Origin: a virus
Direction: 5' to 3' (one strand)
DNA length: 64,000 nucleotides
Virus record (IMG/VR): IMGVR_UViG_3300028361_000012
Coordinates: 124,001 to 188,000 of that record
Each line of letters opens with the position of its first letter. The first letter of the stretch is position 1. Under the pieces are notes generated by a model. The model made no database searches, was not told the DNA's origin, and saw nothing but the letters and a program-made list of their open reading frames with translations. A program made the position numbers and the translations under genes. This document shows positions 29,594-38,846 of this stretch, piece by piece.

Positions 29594-30070
29594 ATGAAAG
29601 AAGACATGACAATTAATGAAGACCTTAGAGGTTTCATTCAAGAATATTTTGTTCAACCACAATTGTTAGCTCCAGAAGATGAAGGAGAAAGAATTGAAAG
29701 AGCAGAAGGTCTAAAGAAAGTAATTCAAAAAGGTTTCATCAAGTATGCAGTTTTAAACTGGGACAACCTAAAAGCAATTTTAGAAGATGATGAAGACATG
29801 ATTGCTCTACACGATGCTCTTGCAAAAAAAGAATCAAGACAAGTTGCTAACGACATATTTAACAATGCAATTGATGACGCTAAGAAGGTGATTGCTGTAG
29901 AGTTTGGATTGGCACCAAGAAAGAAGTTAGCACACGAGATTCTTTCTGAAGAGTTAGATAAGAAGTTTGGAAAAAACCACATCAATCAAAACATTAACAA
30001 ATTAATCCAAAAAAACATTGGAAATGGTGGAGATGCAGATTGTGATGATGGTTCTTGCAGTTCTTGTTAA
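29594..30070 (+). CDS. Helical hypothetical protein with Cys-rich tail (158 aa)
   Basis: Almost entirely helical, acidic. The C-terminal tail DADCDDGSCSSC has three cysteines that could bind metal. No family recognised. Last gene of the unit before the promoter at 30080. Confidence 0.55.
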   Translation: MKEDMTINEDLRGFIQEYFVQPQLLAPEDEGERIERAEGLKKVIQKGFIKYAVLNWDNLKAILEDDEDMIALHDALAKKESRQVANDIFNNAIDDAKKVIAVEFGLAPRKKLAHEILSEELDKKFGKNHINQNINKLIQKNIGNGGDADCDDGSCSSC

Positions 30071-30079
30071 ATTTTAAGA

Positions 30080-30104
30080 ACATTTTATAAAAAATATCGT
30101 ATAA
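30080..30104 (+). promoter_or_regulatory. Phage promoter ACATTT-N12-CGTATAA (hen1 unit)
   Basis: ACATTT 30080-30085, CGTATAA 30098-30104; the first ATG is at 30127. Confidence 0.75.
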
Positions 30105-30126
30105 CTAACTACTATACGAGATTTTT

Positions 30127-30339
30127 ATGGACGATATATCAAAAGATTACATGTTAGACACTGCTATGGCAAGCATTGTTGCTTTTAAAGAGGCAATAAA
30201 GATTGTTAACCATAAGCATAAGGACAAATCAAAAAATCTATCTCCTACACAGAAGATTAAGTATTTCACTGACTTTATTAATGATGAACATGATAGAGTA
30301 ATGGTAGAATATGATAAATGTACAAAAAACAATAGCTGA
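30127..30339 (+). CDS. Small helical hypothetical protein (70 aa)
   Basis: Leader gene of the hen1 unit (MDDISKDYMLDTAMAS), all helical, overlapping the hen1 ATG by one base. Unknown. Confidence 0.55.
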   Translation: MDDISKDYMLDTAMASIVAFKEAIKIVNHKHKDKSKNLSPTQKIKYFTDFINDEHDRVMVEYDKCTKNNS

Positions 30340-31649
30340 TGAGCATAGTTCAATTGAAAAGTGATAATAAGGATTTTTCCTTTATCATAAAAAAGAATCC
30401 TGGAACAGGGTTGGTAGCAAAGAATATTAAACAAGGAGTTGTGTTTGGGTTTTTCACCAAAGGCAATGAACAAAGTTTTAATATCTACTTTAAAGATGGT
30501 AGTGATGAAGTTTCATTCCCATCTTATGAAGGAGAAACGTTTGAATACCTTAATACAAGTAGATATAATTCTGCTTCATTTGTTGTTAGCGCAATTGATG
30601 AAATGTTTCGTTCAGCATTTAAAAGTGATGAATACACTGCTCCAGATGGAGATAAAAAAGATGAAGGTGGACTTGAGAGCACATTTTTCATTAACATGAT
30701 ATATGTTAAAAACGAAAGATACATAAGTGCATTTCAAGATTACTTTCCAGGGTTTGAGGTTAATTCTGAATTAATTTCTGGAAAAAACTATAAAATCACA
30801 ATCACTACTAAAAAATCTATTTACGAATTATTAAATTTCGCAAGTCTATTTTCTATCTTCCAAGCGATTGTGAATAATGAACCAATGTTTGTGAGTGAAG
30901 AGAGTGCGTCTAAATACATTAGGTGTATGAATATTTTGGATGCTCCTTACTTTGTGAGATACTTATTTAAGATTAGATTTCTTGAAAACTTTAAGTTATT
31001 CAGAGGTCTGCAGGAAGAGCTTTCTAAAAATAGAAAGAATGAAATCACTATGACTCTTGGTAACACATGGCAAGCCAGACAAATGGCAATACAAGATAGG
31101 CTTGAATTCAATAACAACATTCTTGATGTTGGTTGTGGCGAAGGAAAGTACATCACCAGGTTCAATAGATTCATGAAGGACAAAGATTATTTTGCTGTGG
31201 ACATTGACCCAGTTGAGAGAGCTAAGGCCGAAAAGAGAGTTAAGCAAAAGAGCATGAAGAATGTTCATTTCTTTGAGTCTGTCAAGGGGTTTATGAAAAC
31301 AGAGCATCACAATTATGATGAAGAAAAAAAACTTGATGTTGTTTGCACTGAGGTTATTGAGCACATGCCAATTGAAGATGCTAAGTTGTTAATGAATGAC
31401 ATTCTTGGATGCAACGTTAGCACTCTTATTGTTACAACTCCAGATGCAAGATTTAATGATAACTACTTTATGGAAGGAATGCGTCATGATGACCATGATT
31501 GGGAGCCAACAAGAGAAGAATTTGAGGATTTTATGAACGATGTTCTTGAAATGCCAAATAACAGAATTGAGTTAGCTGAATGGTTTGGAATTGGAGATGT
31601 TGTTGACGGTGTAACACCAAGTCAAGGATTTATTGTAAAATTTAAGTAA
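30339..31649 (+). CDS. hen1: 3'-terminal RNA ribose 2'-O-methyltransferase Hen1 (436 aa)
   Basis: Methylates the 2'-OH at a broken RNA 3' end so that the repaired site resists recleavage. SAM motif I is ILDVGCGEGKY (about residues 261-271). The metal site specific to Hen1 is present: ExxEH in EVIEHMP (E338, E341, H342) and downstream histidines in MRHDDHDWEPTREEF (H383, H386). The roughly 200-residue N-terminal domain corresponds to the bacterial Hen1 part that activates the Pnkp ligase. The split Pnkp follows directly, reproducing the bacterial Pnkp/Hen1 cassette. Confidence 0.9.
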   Translation: MSIVQLKSDNKDFSFIIKKNPGTGLVAKNIKQGVVFGFFTKGNEQSFNIYFKDGSDEVSFPSYEGETFEYLNTSRYNSASFVVSAIDEMFRSAFKSDEYTAPDGDKKDEGGLESTFFINMIYVKNERYISAFQDYFPGFEVNSELISGKNYKITITTKKSIYELLNFASLFSIFQAIVNNEPMFVSEESASKYIRCMNILDAPYFVRYLFKIRFLENFKLFRGLQEELSKNRKNEITMTLGNTWQARQMAIQDRLEFNNNILDVGCGEGKYITRFNRFMKDKDYFAVDIDPVERAKAEKRVKQKSMKNVHFFESVKGFMKTEHHNYDEEKKLDVVCTEVIEHMPIEDAKLLMNDILGCNVSTLIVTTPDARFNDNYFMEGMRHDDHDWEPTREEFEDFMNDVLEMPNNRIELAEWFGIGDVVDGVTPSQGFIVKFK

Positions 31650-31660
31650 CAAAACAGAAA

Positions 31661-31685
31661 ACATTTTTTAAAAAATAACGTATAA
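31661..31685 (+). promoter_or_regulatory. Phage promoter ACATTT-N12-CGTATAA (Pnkp N-part)
   Basis: ACATTT 31661-31666, CGTATAA 31679-31685, only 6 bases before the ATG at 31692. Confidence 0.75.
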
Positions 31686-31691
31686 TATAAT

Positions 31692-32462
31692 ATGCAAGAA
31701 GAAACTCTTAAAATAAAAGCGAAAACTAAGTCTGATATTACTCAGATTGAATTGAGAATGAATACAATCGTTTTTTTGATTGGGCCTTCTGGATGTGGTA
31801 AAACTTACTTTACTGAAAACAAATTAATTCCAGAATTAAAAGCTAAGGGTGATGTGAAAATTCATCACATTGCTTCTGATGAAATTCGTAGAGAAATTCT
31901 TGGAGACCAAACTCTTTCAAAGAAAGATGCAAAAATGCTTTACGCAAGTAAGCCAGCGTTCGAACTTCTTGATGCAAGAGTGAGAGCTCTTACTTCATAC
32001 CCAGTTAACGCTGATTTCGTTGTCGTTGACTCAACTGGTCTTAGTAAAGATTTTAGAGATTCTATTAAAAGAATTGCTGACGATAATAACTACAACATTG
32101 CTGTAGTAATGTTTGACTACAAAGGAAGACAACCATACTACGAGTTCCTTTCTCAGGATGAGGAAAGCAAAGCTGTTACTTCTCGTCAAATCAAATACAT
32201 GAGAGAAAGTGTAATGTCAGAAGTAAGTAAAAAGACTTTTAACAACATTACAAAGATTAAATCTCATAACCTTGATGATTACAGTATTGATATAATTGAT
32301 TACGATAAATACCAAGAATGTATTCTTCCTTCTGGTTTTGATTACGTAACAATTGGTGACATCCACGGGTGTTATGATGAATTTGTTGCTCTTCTTGAAA
32401 AGAATGGGTTTGTAATTGATAAAGAAAATAAGAAAATATTAGGACATAAAGACGATGGTTAA
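31692..32462 (+). CDS. pnkp-N: Pnkp N-terminal half: polynucleotide 5'-kinase and start of the phosphatase domain (256 aa)
   Basis: Kinase P-loop FLIGPSGCGKTYF (about residues 28-40), DEIRREILGD and VVVDSTGLSKDFRD give the 5'-OH polynucleotide kinase domain of bacterial Pnkp. From about residue 216, DYVTIGDIHGCYDEFVALLE is the first metallophosphatase motif (GDxHG). The frame then stops after KKILGHKDDG. The next phosphatase motif (GDxxDKG) begins the protein at 33871. A LAGLIDADG endonuclease gene and a small ORF lie between, so one Pnkp has been split into two genes. Whether the halves assemble is untested. Confidence 0.88.
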   Translation: MQEETLKIKAKTKSDITQIELRMNTIVFLIGPSGCGKTYFTENKLIPELKAKGDVKIHHIASDEIRREILGDQTLSKKDAKMLYASKPAFELLDARVRALTSYPVNADFVVVDSTGLSKDFRDSIKRIADDNNYNIAVVMFDYKGRQPYYEFLSQDEESKAVTSRQIKYMRESVMSEVSKKTFNNITKIKSHNLDDYSIDIIDYDKYQECILPSGFDYVTIGDIHGCYDEFVALLEKNGFVIDKENKKILGHKDDG

Positions 32463-32521
32463 TGTGAATAAAAGTTTATATAAATCTGATGATAATGGTA
32501 TAACAATGCGCTCTTGTTGTA

Positions 32522-32773
32522 ATGGACATAGTGTTGTGTTGTGTGTGTAAAAAACAATTTTCAGTGACAGACTTGTGTGATAAACCTTTCTCTGATAATC
32601 ATGAATCTTGTGGGTGGAGTTCTGATAAAGAGAAAACAAAATTAGATACACATTCATATTATCAAGAACATTTTAAAAATGATGAGCACATAAATAGTGG
32701 AGATGACGGAACTCTGCATTGTGAAAATTGTAATAGAGAGGGTTATCATTATCCAGATGATTATGATTACTAA
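32522..32773 (+). CDS. Small zinc-ribbon-like protein within the Pnkp insertion (83 aa)
   Basis: CCVCKKQF near the N-terminus and HCENCNREG near the C-terminus could form a zinc site. The rest is acidic and polar. It ends 5 bases from the end of the endonuclease gene. It may travel with the insertion. Start ATG 32522 is preceded by a short competing frame (32455-32550). Confidence 0.5.
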   Translation: MDIVLCCVCKKQFSVTDLCDKPFSDNHESCGWSSDKEKTKLDTHSYYQEHFKNDEHINSGDDGTLHCENCNREGYHYPDDYDY

Positions 32774-32778
32774 ATAAA

Positions 32779-33825
32779 TTATTTATTTTTTAATCTATCT
32801 GAAACAATAGTAGTGCTAACACCTAATTCAATGGCTATTTTTTTAAGAGAATAATCATTTTTCCTTAACTCTTTTATCTTATTAATATCAACATGCTTGT
32901 AGTTTGGGTTTTTTGTTCCTAAGTTTTTTTCTCTTGCAATTTTTCTCTGTTCTTTTGTTAAATGTCTGTTAACTGAAGATTTTTCTTTTATAGATTTATA
33001 AATTTCATATTTTCTTGGCAATCCTATTTGGTAATTTTCGTAGTTTTTATAAATATAATCACCAAGTTTAGCAATATCTTTTTTGTTGGTTATTTTTAAA
33101 ATAGAGCCACCACCTTTTTTGTTTATTTGCAATTCTTTTTTATAGTTAGATATTTTTATTTCTTTTAACATCAATTCAAAAGAATTCCAATTTTGTTCGT
33201 TAGTACCTGCTATGCAAAAATAATAATTTCCACCTTTGTTTTGCCAGTGTCCATCTCCATCAATTAAGCCTCTAAAAAAATAATGTTTTAATTCTTTTGG
33301 AATTTTAGAAATAATTTTATCTGGTGATGCTGTAGATTTTATTAAATAATCATTTTCAGATAAAAAAGAGTGTATGTGATAATTACTTGTTGATATTGAT
33401 TTTTGAGCCTTCCAATCATTCCTATCTCTTTCATACATATTCCACTCTCCAAGTTTATTAAGATTAGGTAAAATAGTATCTAAATCATCTTTTATTATTT
33501 CCAAAGTGATTTTGTACGTTTTTTTGCAAACACTACCATCTGCCCAAATAAATCCAAGAAAGTATGCAACTTCAGGGGTGTTTATTTGTATAAATTGTTG
33601 TGGATTAATTTTGTATTCGTCAAACTTTTTTATATGACTTTGTTTTAGTATTTTTGATTTAATTTCTTTAGATAATTTAATATTTAATTTATTAGTCATA
33701 GTTTGAATGGACTGCACAGTTCTATTTAATTTTTCAGAGCAATACTGAGCGCCTTTTTTTGGATAATTTTCTTTTAAAAAAATAAAATCATTATTTGTCC
33801 ATTTTTTTCCCATATTTTGAAACAT
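32779..33825 (-). CDS. LAGLIDADG homing endonuclease (348 aa)
   Basis: Two LAGLIDADG helices are clear: YFLGFIWADGSVCKK and YFFRGLIDGDGHWQN, so it is a single-chain monomeric enzyme. The N-terminus (KKWTNNDFIFLKENYPKKG) and the C-terminus (IKELRKNDYSLKKIAIELGV) are small HTH DNA-binding modules. It runs opposite to pnkp and sits exactly between the two halves of its phosphatase domain. No intron or intein splice signals are visible, so it acts as a free-standing gene that split its host gene. Confidence 0.92.
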   Translation of the reverse strand: MFQNMGKKWTNNDFIFLKENYPKKGAQYCSEKLNRTVQSIQTMTNKLNIKLSKEIKSKILKQSHIKKFDEYKINPQQFIQINTPEVAYFLGFIWADGSVCKKTYKITLEIIKDDLDTILPNLNKLGEWNMYERDRNDWKAQKSISTSNYHIHSFLSENDYLIKSTASPDKIISKIPKELKHYFFRGLIDGDGHWQNKGGNYYFCIAGTNEQNWNSFELMLKEIKISNYKKELQINKKGGGSILKITNKKDIAKLGDYIYKNYENYQIGLPRKYEIYKSIKEKSSVNRHLTKEQRKIAREKNLGTKNPNYKHVDINKIKELRKNDYSLKKIAIELGVSTTIVSDRLKNK

Positions 33826-33846
33826 TTTTATTAAATTTGCGTATAA
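33822..33846 (+). promoter_or_regulatory. Phage promoter ACATTT-N12-CGTATAA (Pnkp C-part)
   Basis: ACATTT 33822-33827 overlaps the endonuclease start region on the other strand; CGTATAA 33840-33846; ATG 33871. The second half of Pnkp therefore has its own promoter. Confidence 0.75.
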
Positions 33847-33870
33847 CTGTTATAAGTTACATTAATAAAT

Positions 33871-35811
33871 ATGGAAAAAAAAGAAAAACGCATCATTTTA
33901 TGTGGAGACGTTATAGACAAAGGTTATGATGTTCGTTCTGTTATTGAGTTAATTCACAATAACATGGATATGTTCTACATGGTTAGAGGTAATCATGAGA
34001 ATTTCGTATACAGATTTCTTAAGAATGATATGGCTGCCAAGGATTTGCCACCACAAGATGTGATGGACACTTACTTTGATAGCATTAAAACTTTCGAAGC
34101 AGACGAAGAGCTTAAGCAAAAGTTTTTTGACATCTACGAAGTTATGAAGCCATTTTTGAAGTCTGACCACTTTATTGTTACTCATGCTCCTTGTGACCAG
34201 AAGTACCTTGGTAAACTTGGCTCTGTTTCAGAAAGAAATCAGAGAACGATTGTGTACCCTAAGCAAGCAGAGTTTGATACTCCGCAAGATTACTTGGCTG
34301 CAAAGTCTAAGTTTTTCGGATTCTTTAGAAAGCAAGCAAGTCGTTCTTTGCCTTACCATTTGTTTGGACACGTTTCAACAAGAGGGATTGCAATTAAAGC
34401 AAACAAAGTAAACCTTGATAGCGGTGCAGTTAGCGGTGGGCACTTGAGTTCTATTATTATCAACCCGTTTGGTAGAAATATCTCAAGAAAAACTCCTGCA
34501 ACAAATGAAAACATTGTTAAGAAAGAGTTAAATGATTTCTTCTTTACTCCTCCTCCAAGAATCTCTATGGATAACCTGGAAGGCAAAGAGAGGGGGAGGA
34601 TTTTCCACGCTTCAGAGCAGAGTGTAAACTTTGTGTCTGGAACAATATGTCCTGCGGATAAAAACATTGTTAGAGACGAGAATAAAGATATTTACCTTCA
34701 AGAAAGTGAATTAGAGTCTCTTGATAAAGGGGTGGAATATTTCAGAAAAAATGGAGTTACCAAGATTATAGCACAACCTAAATACATGGGTTCAAGAGCT
34801 AATATCTACCTTTTTAAAGACTCAAGCAAGAATTATACTACAACAAGACAGGGTTATATGGTTAAGCCAGAGAATCTTGACCTTACTGAAGCGTACAAGC
34901 CTCTTTATGAGATTCCATTTATAAAAGAAGCATTTGAAGGTAAAACTGAGCTTCTTATATTGGATGCAGAACTTCTTCCTTGGTCTTCAATTGGAAAAGG
35001 GTTGATTGAAAGAAATTTTGTAACTGTTGACAAAGCTGTTACCAGTGAGATAGAATTCCTTAAAGAAAACGGTTTTGAAGAAGCTCTTAACGAAATTGTT
35101 AACGGCCCTTATAAAGATTGTGATTTTGAAACAATATCTCACAAGACATCAAGAAAAGATATAATCAATCAGGTTGGTTCTAACAACGAAAGAACGTTTA
35201 GAGCAATAAAAGATTACATCAGAGAATTTGATAGCATAGATGATTTTGATGCAATGATTAAGATTTACTCTCGTCAGATTGAGCTTTACGGTTCTGAAGG
35301 AGAAGTTCACTTTAAGCCTTTCTCTATCTTAAAGCAAGTGTTCACAGGTGGAGCAGAGAAATTATTCTTTGACGCTTCAAATGAAGACATCTACAAAGCC
35401 ATAAATAGCGATAACTATATTGTTGTTGACCTTGAGAGTGAAGAAGACCTTAAGAAGCTTAAAGCGTTTTATGATACGACTACCATTGATGAAGAAATGG
35501 AGGGAATAATGCTTAAGCCATTGACTGTTTATGTTAAAGGTGTAGTTCCTGCAATGAAGGTTAGAAACCCAAGATACTTGACAATTATTTATGGACCAGA
35601 TTACTTGATGTCCACAAAACTTGAAAAGCTTATTAACAGAAAAAAAGTGTTCAGAAAATTGGAAACATCTGTTAACGAGTGGGAAATAGGAAAAAGATTG
35701 CTTGAAATTCCATATAACAAAATCAGCAAAGAAAATGCGCATTATGTGCAAGCTTTTGGTGAGATGGTAATTGAAGAAAGAAACGAACGAGAAATTGACC
35801 CAAGATTATAA
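33871..35811 (+). CDS. pnkp-C: Pnkp C-terminal half: phosphatase remainder and RNA ligase (646 aa)
   Basis: Begins [20 protein letters not shown], the second metallophosphatase motif, then [13 protein letters not shown] (GNHE), FIVTHAPCD and [10 protein letters not shown] (GHxH-like). The nucleotidyltransferase ligase follows: motif I KYMGSRAN with nucleophile K304, motif [12 protein letters not shown] and motif [13 protein letters not shown]. The order phosphatase-ligase is that of bacterial Pnkp lacking only the kinase and first phosphatase motif, which are in the gene at 31692. Overlaps dnaJ by one base. Confidence 0.9.
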   Translation: MEKKEKRIILCGDVIDKGYDVRSVIELIHNNMDMFYMVRGNHENFVYRFLKNDMAAKDLPPQDVMDTYFDSIKTFEADEELKQKFFDIYEVMKPFLKSDHFIVTHAPCDQKYLGKLGSVSERNQRTIVYPKQAEFDTPQDYLAAKSKFFGFFRKQASRSLPYHLFGHVSTRGIAIKANKVNLDSGAVSGGHLSSIIINPFGRNISRKTPATNENIVKKELNDFFFTPPPRISMDNLEGKERGRIFHASEQSVNFVSGTICPADKNIVRDENKDIYLQESELESLDKGVEYFRKNGVTKIIAQPKYMGSRANIYLFKDSSKNYTTTRQGYMVKPENLDLTEAYKPLYEIPFIKEAFEGKTELLILDAELLPWSSIGKGLIERNFVTVDKAVTSEIEFLKENGFEEALNEIVNGPYKDCDFETISHKTSRKDIINQVGSNNERTFRAIKDYIREFDSIDDFDAMIKIYSRQIELYGSEGEVHFKPFSILKQVFTGGAEKLFFDASNEDIYKAINSDNYIVVDLESEEDLKKLKAFYDTTTIDEEMEGIMLKPLTVYVKGVVPAMKVRNPRYLTIIYGPDYLMSTKLEKLINRKKVFRKLETSVNEWEIGKRLLEIPYNKISKENAHYVQAFGEMVIEERNEREIDPRL

Positions 35812-36902
35812 TGAGAGATTATTACGAAATATTAGGGCTTCAAAAAAGCGCTGCTGATGCTGACATCAAAAAAGCATTCAGAAAACTTGCTAAGAAGTAT
35901 CATCCAGACGTTAATCCTAGAGACTCAGATGCAGAGGAAAAGTTTAAAGAACTAAACCAAGCAAACGATGTTCTTAGCGACCCAGAGAAAAGAAAATTAT
36001 ATGACCAGTATGGTCACAACTGGGAAGGCGCAAGCAAACAAGGTTTTGGAGGAGGATTTGGAAGTTCTGCCAGAGAAATGTTTGAAGAGCTTAGGAGAGA
36101 GCAGGAGATGATGAGACAAAGGGGTCATAATGTTGTTATAAAAATAGCGCTTACTCTTGAAGAGTGTTACACTGGATGTACAAAAGAGGTTCCTTTTAAT
36201 GTTAAAAAGGTTTGTGGAAGTTGTCATGGAACCAGAGCTAAGGGTGGTACTGCTTATCATTCTTGCACTACATGTGGAGGAACTGGGCATAGAGCTGTAG
36301 TTCAAAATATGGGGGCGTTTACAAGACAAGATATAGTTACCTGCAATGTGTGCCAAGGTGCAAAAGTTATAATTGACGAAAACTGCTCGGACTGCAAAGG
36401 ACAAGGTACTGTAATTGAAACTGAAAATGCTATCATAACGTTTCCAAGAGGAGTTCAAAATGGAGAGAGTCTTATGACAGAGCAAAAGGGTCATTATTCA
36501 GTATATCCAGGAGGAATGAGAGGTGATGCTATTTTTACTATTCAGGAAATTGCTCATGATAAATTTGAGAGATTTGGAAAAGACTTAGTTTATAGACATA
36601 AAGTTAGTTTTGAAGACCTTGCATTAGGAACAAAGATGGAGATTCCAACTATTCATGGCAAAGTTACAAACCTTGTAATTAAGCCTGGAACTCAAAATCG
36701 CAAAGTATTCAGACTAAAAGGTTATGGAATGCCAATGTTGAATTTGGGCAAGAACTTTAGTGTATCTGCAGCCCCAGAAGGAGCTTTTGGAAATTACATG
36801 GTAGAGCTTGACCTTATTATTCAAGAAGAATATTCTGAAGATGAAATTCACCTTATCGAACAATTAAGAGATTTGAAGAAAAATTTGGATGAAGTTAAAT
36901 AA
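35811..36902 (+). CDS. dnaJ: DnaJ/Hsp40 co-chaperone
   Basis: Full type I DnaJ of 363 aa. The J domain is [20 protein letters not shown] with the HPD motif (YHPDVNP). A short Gly/Phe region follows, then four zinc-finger repeats (CGSCHG, CTTCGG, CNVCQG, CSDCKG) and two client-binding beta domains. It stimulates host DnaK; no DnaK is in the window. Its coupling to the ligase half of Pnkp suggests help in folding or assembling the split repair enzyme, or simple operon packing. Confidence 0.95.
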   Translation: MRDYYEILGLQKSAADADIKKAFRKLAKKYHPDVNPRDSDAEEKFKELNQANDVLSDPEKRKLYDQYGHNWEGASKQGFGGGFGSSAREMFEELRREQEMMRQRGHNVVIKIALTLEECYTGCTKEVPFNVKKVCGSCHGTRAKGGTAYHSCTTCGGTGHRAVVQNMGAFTRQDIVTCNVCQGAKVIIDENCSDCKGQGTVIETENAIITFPRGVQNGESLMTEQKGHYSVYPGGMRGDAIFTIQEIAHDKFERFGKDLVYRHKVSFEDLALGTKMEIPTIHGKVTNLVIKPGTQNRKVFRLKGYGMPMLNLGKNFSVSAAPEGAFGNYMVELDLIIQEEYSEDEIHLIEQLRDLKKNLDEVK

Positions 36903-36907
36903 AGAAG

Positions 36908-36915
36908 TAAATTTG
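36908..36915 (+). promoter_or_regulatory. Bacteroidetes-type -7 box TAAATTTG
   Basis: TAAATTTG 22 bases before the ATG at 36938, right after the dnaJ stop. No clear -33 box. Confidence 0.4.
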
Positions 36916-36937
36916 TATTAATATAAAATAAACAATT

Positions 36938-37783
36938 ATGAAAAAGAAAGTAGCATTACTTATTATTGATGCTCAGAACGATTTTTGTGACCCAAAGGGT
37001 TCTTTATTCGTTGATGGAGCAGTAGAGGATAATGAAAGATTATCTAAATTCATTGTTGACAACAAAGAGGACATCAACTTTATTGGTTGTACACTTGACA
37101 GTCATCAAATGATGGACATCGCTCATCCAAATTTTTGGTTTGACAAAGATGGAAATCACCCTAACCCATTTTCAGTTATTACAGCTGCAGATGTAGAGAA
37201 CGGAACCTGGAGCGCAGTTAAGCCTCAGACGGCACTTAAGTATTTGCAAGACCTTGAGGCTACAAATTCATTCCCACACGTAATTTGGCCAGTACACTGT
37301 GTTATTGGAACTTGGGGAAATCAATTAGACCCAAAAGTTAATGACGCTGTTTTATCATGGGCATCACAAGGTCACTTTGTTCAATATGTATCAAAGGGGG
37401 CAAATCCTTTTTCTGAGCACTTTGGAGCATTCGAAGCGCAGGTGCCAATTAAAAATGTGCCAGCTACTCAATACAACTTAGGTCTTCAAAAGACTCTTGA
37501 GAAGTATGATGTAATTTACTTGACTGGACAAGCTAAGTCTCACTGTGTTGCTAACACTTTGAAGCAATTAGTTGACAAGGCTCCAGATGTAGCTAAAAAA
37601 GTTGTTGTACTTGAAGATACGATGTCTCCAGTTGGAGGTGGACCAAACGGACCAGGAACTACTCCTACGTTTGATGAGTTAGCTCAGCCTATCTATGATG
37701 CTGCAGCTAAGATTGGAGTTCGATTCTCAACAACTGTTGCAGAAGGGGTTGCTTCTAACTCAACAGCTGGTCAACCAGCATAA
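36938..37783 (+). CDS. pncA-like: Nicotinamidase-like cysteine hydrolase (281 aa)
   Basis: Isochorismatase-fold hydrolase. The catalytic Asp is in LLIIDAQNDFC, and metal ligands are in TLDSHQMMDIAHPNFW (D-x-H...H). VIWPVHCVIGTWGNQL is the PncA-type segment, and the nucleophilic Cys is in TGQAKSHCVANTL. These are the residues expected for conversion of nicotinamide to nicotinate. It is longer than bacterial PncA (about 210 aa) because of loops and a Pro/Gly-rich C-terminus. It would feed NAD salvage while KptA consumes NAD. The substrate is inferred. Confidence 0.82.
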   Translation: MKKKVALLIIDAQNDFCDPKGSLFVDGAVEDNERLSKFIVDNKEDINFIGCTLDSHQMMDIAHPNFWFDKDGNHPNPFSVITAADVENGTWSAVKPQTALKYLQDLEATNSFPHVIWPVHCVIGTWGNQLDPKVNDAVLSWASQGHFVQYVSKGANPFSEHFGAFEAQVPIKNVPATQYNLGLQKTLEKYDVIYLTGQAKSHCVANTLKQLVDKAPDVAKKVVVLEDTMSPVGGGPNGPGTTPTFDELAQPIYDAAAKIGVRFSTTVAEGVASNSTAGQPA

Positions 37784-37794
37784 GAAAACTTATT

Positions 37795-37823
37795 GCCAGA
37801 GGCAATTGGTCTCTGGCTTTTTT
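37795..37823 (+). terminator. Intrinsic terminator after the nicotinamidase gene
   Basis: GCCAGAG (37795-37801) and CTCTGGC (37811-37817) followed by TTTTTT. Confidence 0.85.
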
Positions 37824-37846
37824 AAACACAAATAAAATCATATATT

Positions 37847-38581
37847 ATGGACACGTCAACGACAAGTCAAGAAAAATCCGAAAGCGGATTAGAAAATGTG
37901 GATTTCAACTATGGATTTGGGGATTTTAACCCAGATGATGTAGATGTAGAGGACACAATAAATGTTCAATTCGTAGTAGATGTATCTTCTTCAGTAGGAG
38001 GATATGTAGCTGAATTGAATGCAGGGTTTAATGAATTTGTATCAAGAATGCAAACTTCACACTCAGCAAGTAAAATATTTGTATCTGTAGTTGTATTCAA
38101 TCACAACATAGAAACAATTTCAGGATACCAACCAATTAAAAGTGTTGGAGTTATTGATTTCGGTAAATATGTCGGTGGAAGCACTGCATTGTTTGGTGGA
38201 ACTAAGGTAGCTCTTGATAACGCTCTTAATTATAGAGAAGGTCTTGAGAATGCTGGTGTAAATTGCAAAACTCTTGTGTTTGTTATGACCGATGGTGATG
38301 ACAACTGCCCAGACAAAGGAACTGCTGCTGATGTTAAGAAAGTTATTGTTGACTTATTGACTGAAGAAAGAAACTTTGCATCTTTTGAAACAATGTTGTT
38401 CGGAATCAACAAATCTGAAGAGGCTACTTTTAAGAAAGCTGCTTTAGATATGGGGTTTGGTGATAACGTAGTTACAATCGACAACACGGCAGACGAGATA
38501 AAAAAGATGATAAACTTCATCTCTTCTTCAGTTTCTAATGCAAGTGGAAACGGAAATGCAATTTCTGTTGTAAACTTCTAA
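37847..38581 (+). CDS. vWA-domain protein, TerY-like (244 aa)
   Basis: The MIDAS metal site is DVSSSVGG (D45-x-S-x-S), with the later Thr and Asp in GGSTALFGGTKVA and FVMTDGDDNC. The domain fills most of the protein, which has an acidic N-terminal extension and a Ser/Gly-rich tail. Together with the PP2C and kinase genes that follow it forms a vWA/phosphatase/kinase triad like the TerY-P systems described in bacterial stress and defence loci. It is flanked by terminators on both sides, so it may be expressed at a different level from its partners. Confidence 0.85.
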   Translation: MDTSTTSQEKSESGLENVDFNYGFGDFNPDDVDVEDTINVQFVVDVSSSVGGYVAELNAGFNEFVSRMQTSHSASKIFVSVVVFNHNIETISGYQPIKSVGVIDFGKYVGGSTALFGGTKVALDNALNYREGLENAGVNCKTLVFVMTDGDDNCPDKGTAADVKKVIVDLLTEERNFASFETMLFGINKSEEATFKKAALDMGFGDNVVTIDNTADEIKKMINFISSSVSNASGNGNAISVVNF

Positions 38582-38607
38582 GATAACTTTTATACATTAA
38601 GAAGGTG

Positions 38608-38636
38608 AAAGGGACTCCTTCTGGGGTCCCTTTTTT
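38608..38636 (+). terminator. Intrinsic terminator after the vWA gene
   Basis: AAAGGGAC (38608-38615) and GTCCCTTT (38626-38633) followed by T residues. Confidence 0.85.
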
Positions 38637-38639
38637 ATT

Positions 38640-38846
38640 ATGAGAAATAAGCAAGAAATACAAAACAAAATTGATGCACTTGAACCAGAAGTGTTTGCAG
38701 CAGAAGAGTCTTATTATTCTATGATTAATGAGAAGCAAACTGGTGGTCGCATTAATGAATCTGATTTTCTAAAAATAGAATCAGAGTATGAAATTCTCAA
38801 AAAAGAAATTGAAACCCTTCAGTGGGTACTAAACGAAGAAGAATGA
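38640..38846 (+). CDS. Small coiled-coil hypothetical protein (68 aa)
   Basis: Entirely helical, heptad-like (KQEIQNKIDALEPEVFAAEE). Sits between the vWA and PP2C genes and is coupled to the latter by ATGA overlap, so it may be a linker or adaptor of the triad. Unknown family. Confidence 0.55.
   Translation: MRNKQEIQNKIDALEPEVFAAEESYYSMINEKQTGGRINESDFLKIESEYEILKKEIETLQWVLNEEE

Noticed and set aside
32463-33870. Group I intron or intein interrupting pnkp
   Set aside because: The frame closes with a stop, the second half has its own promoter and ATG, and I see no intein splice residues or convincing intron core. A free-standing insertion explains it better. A hidden intron would need a covariance-model search to exclude.
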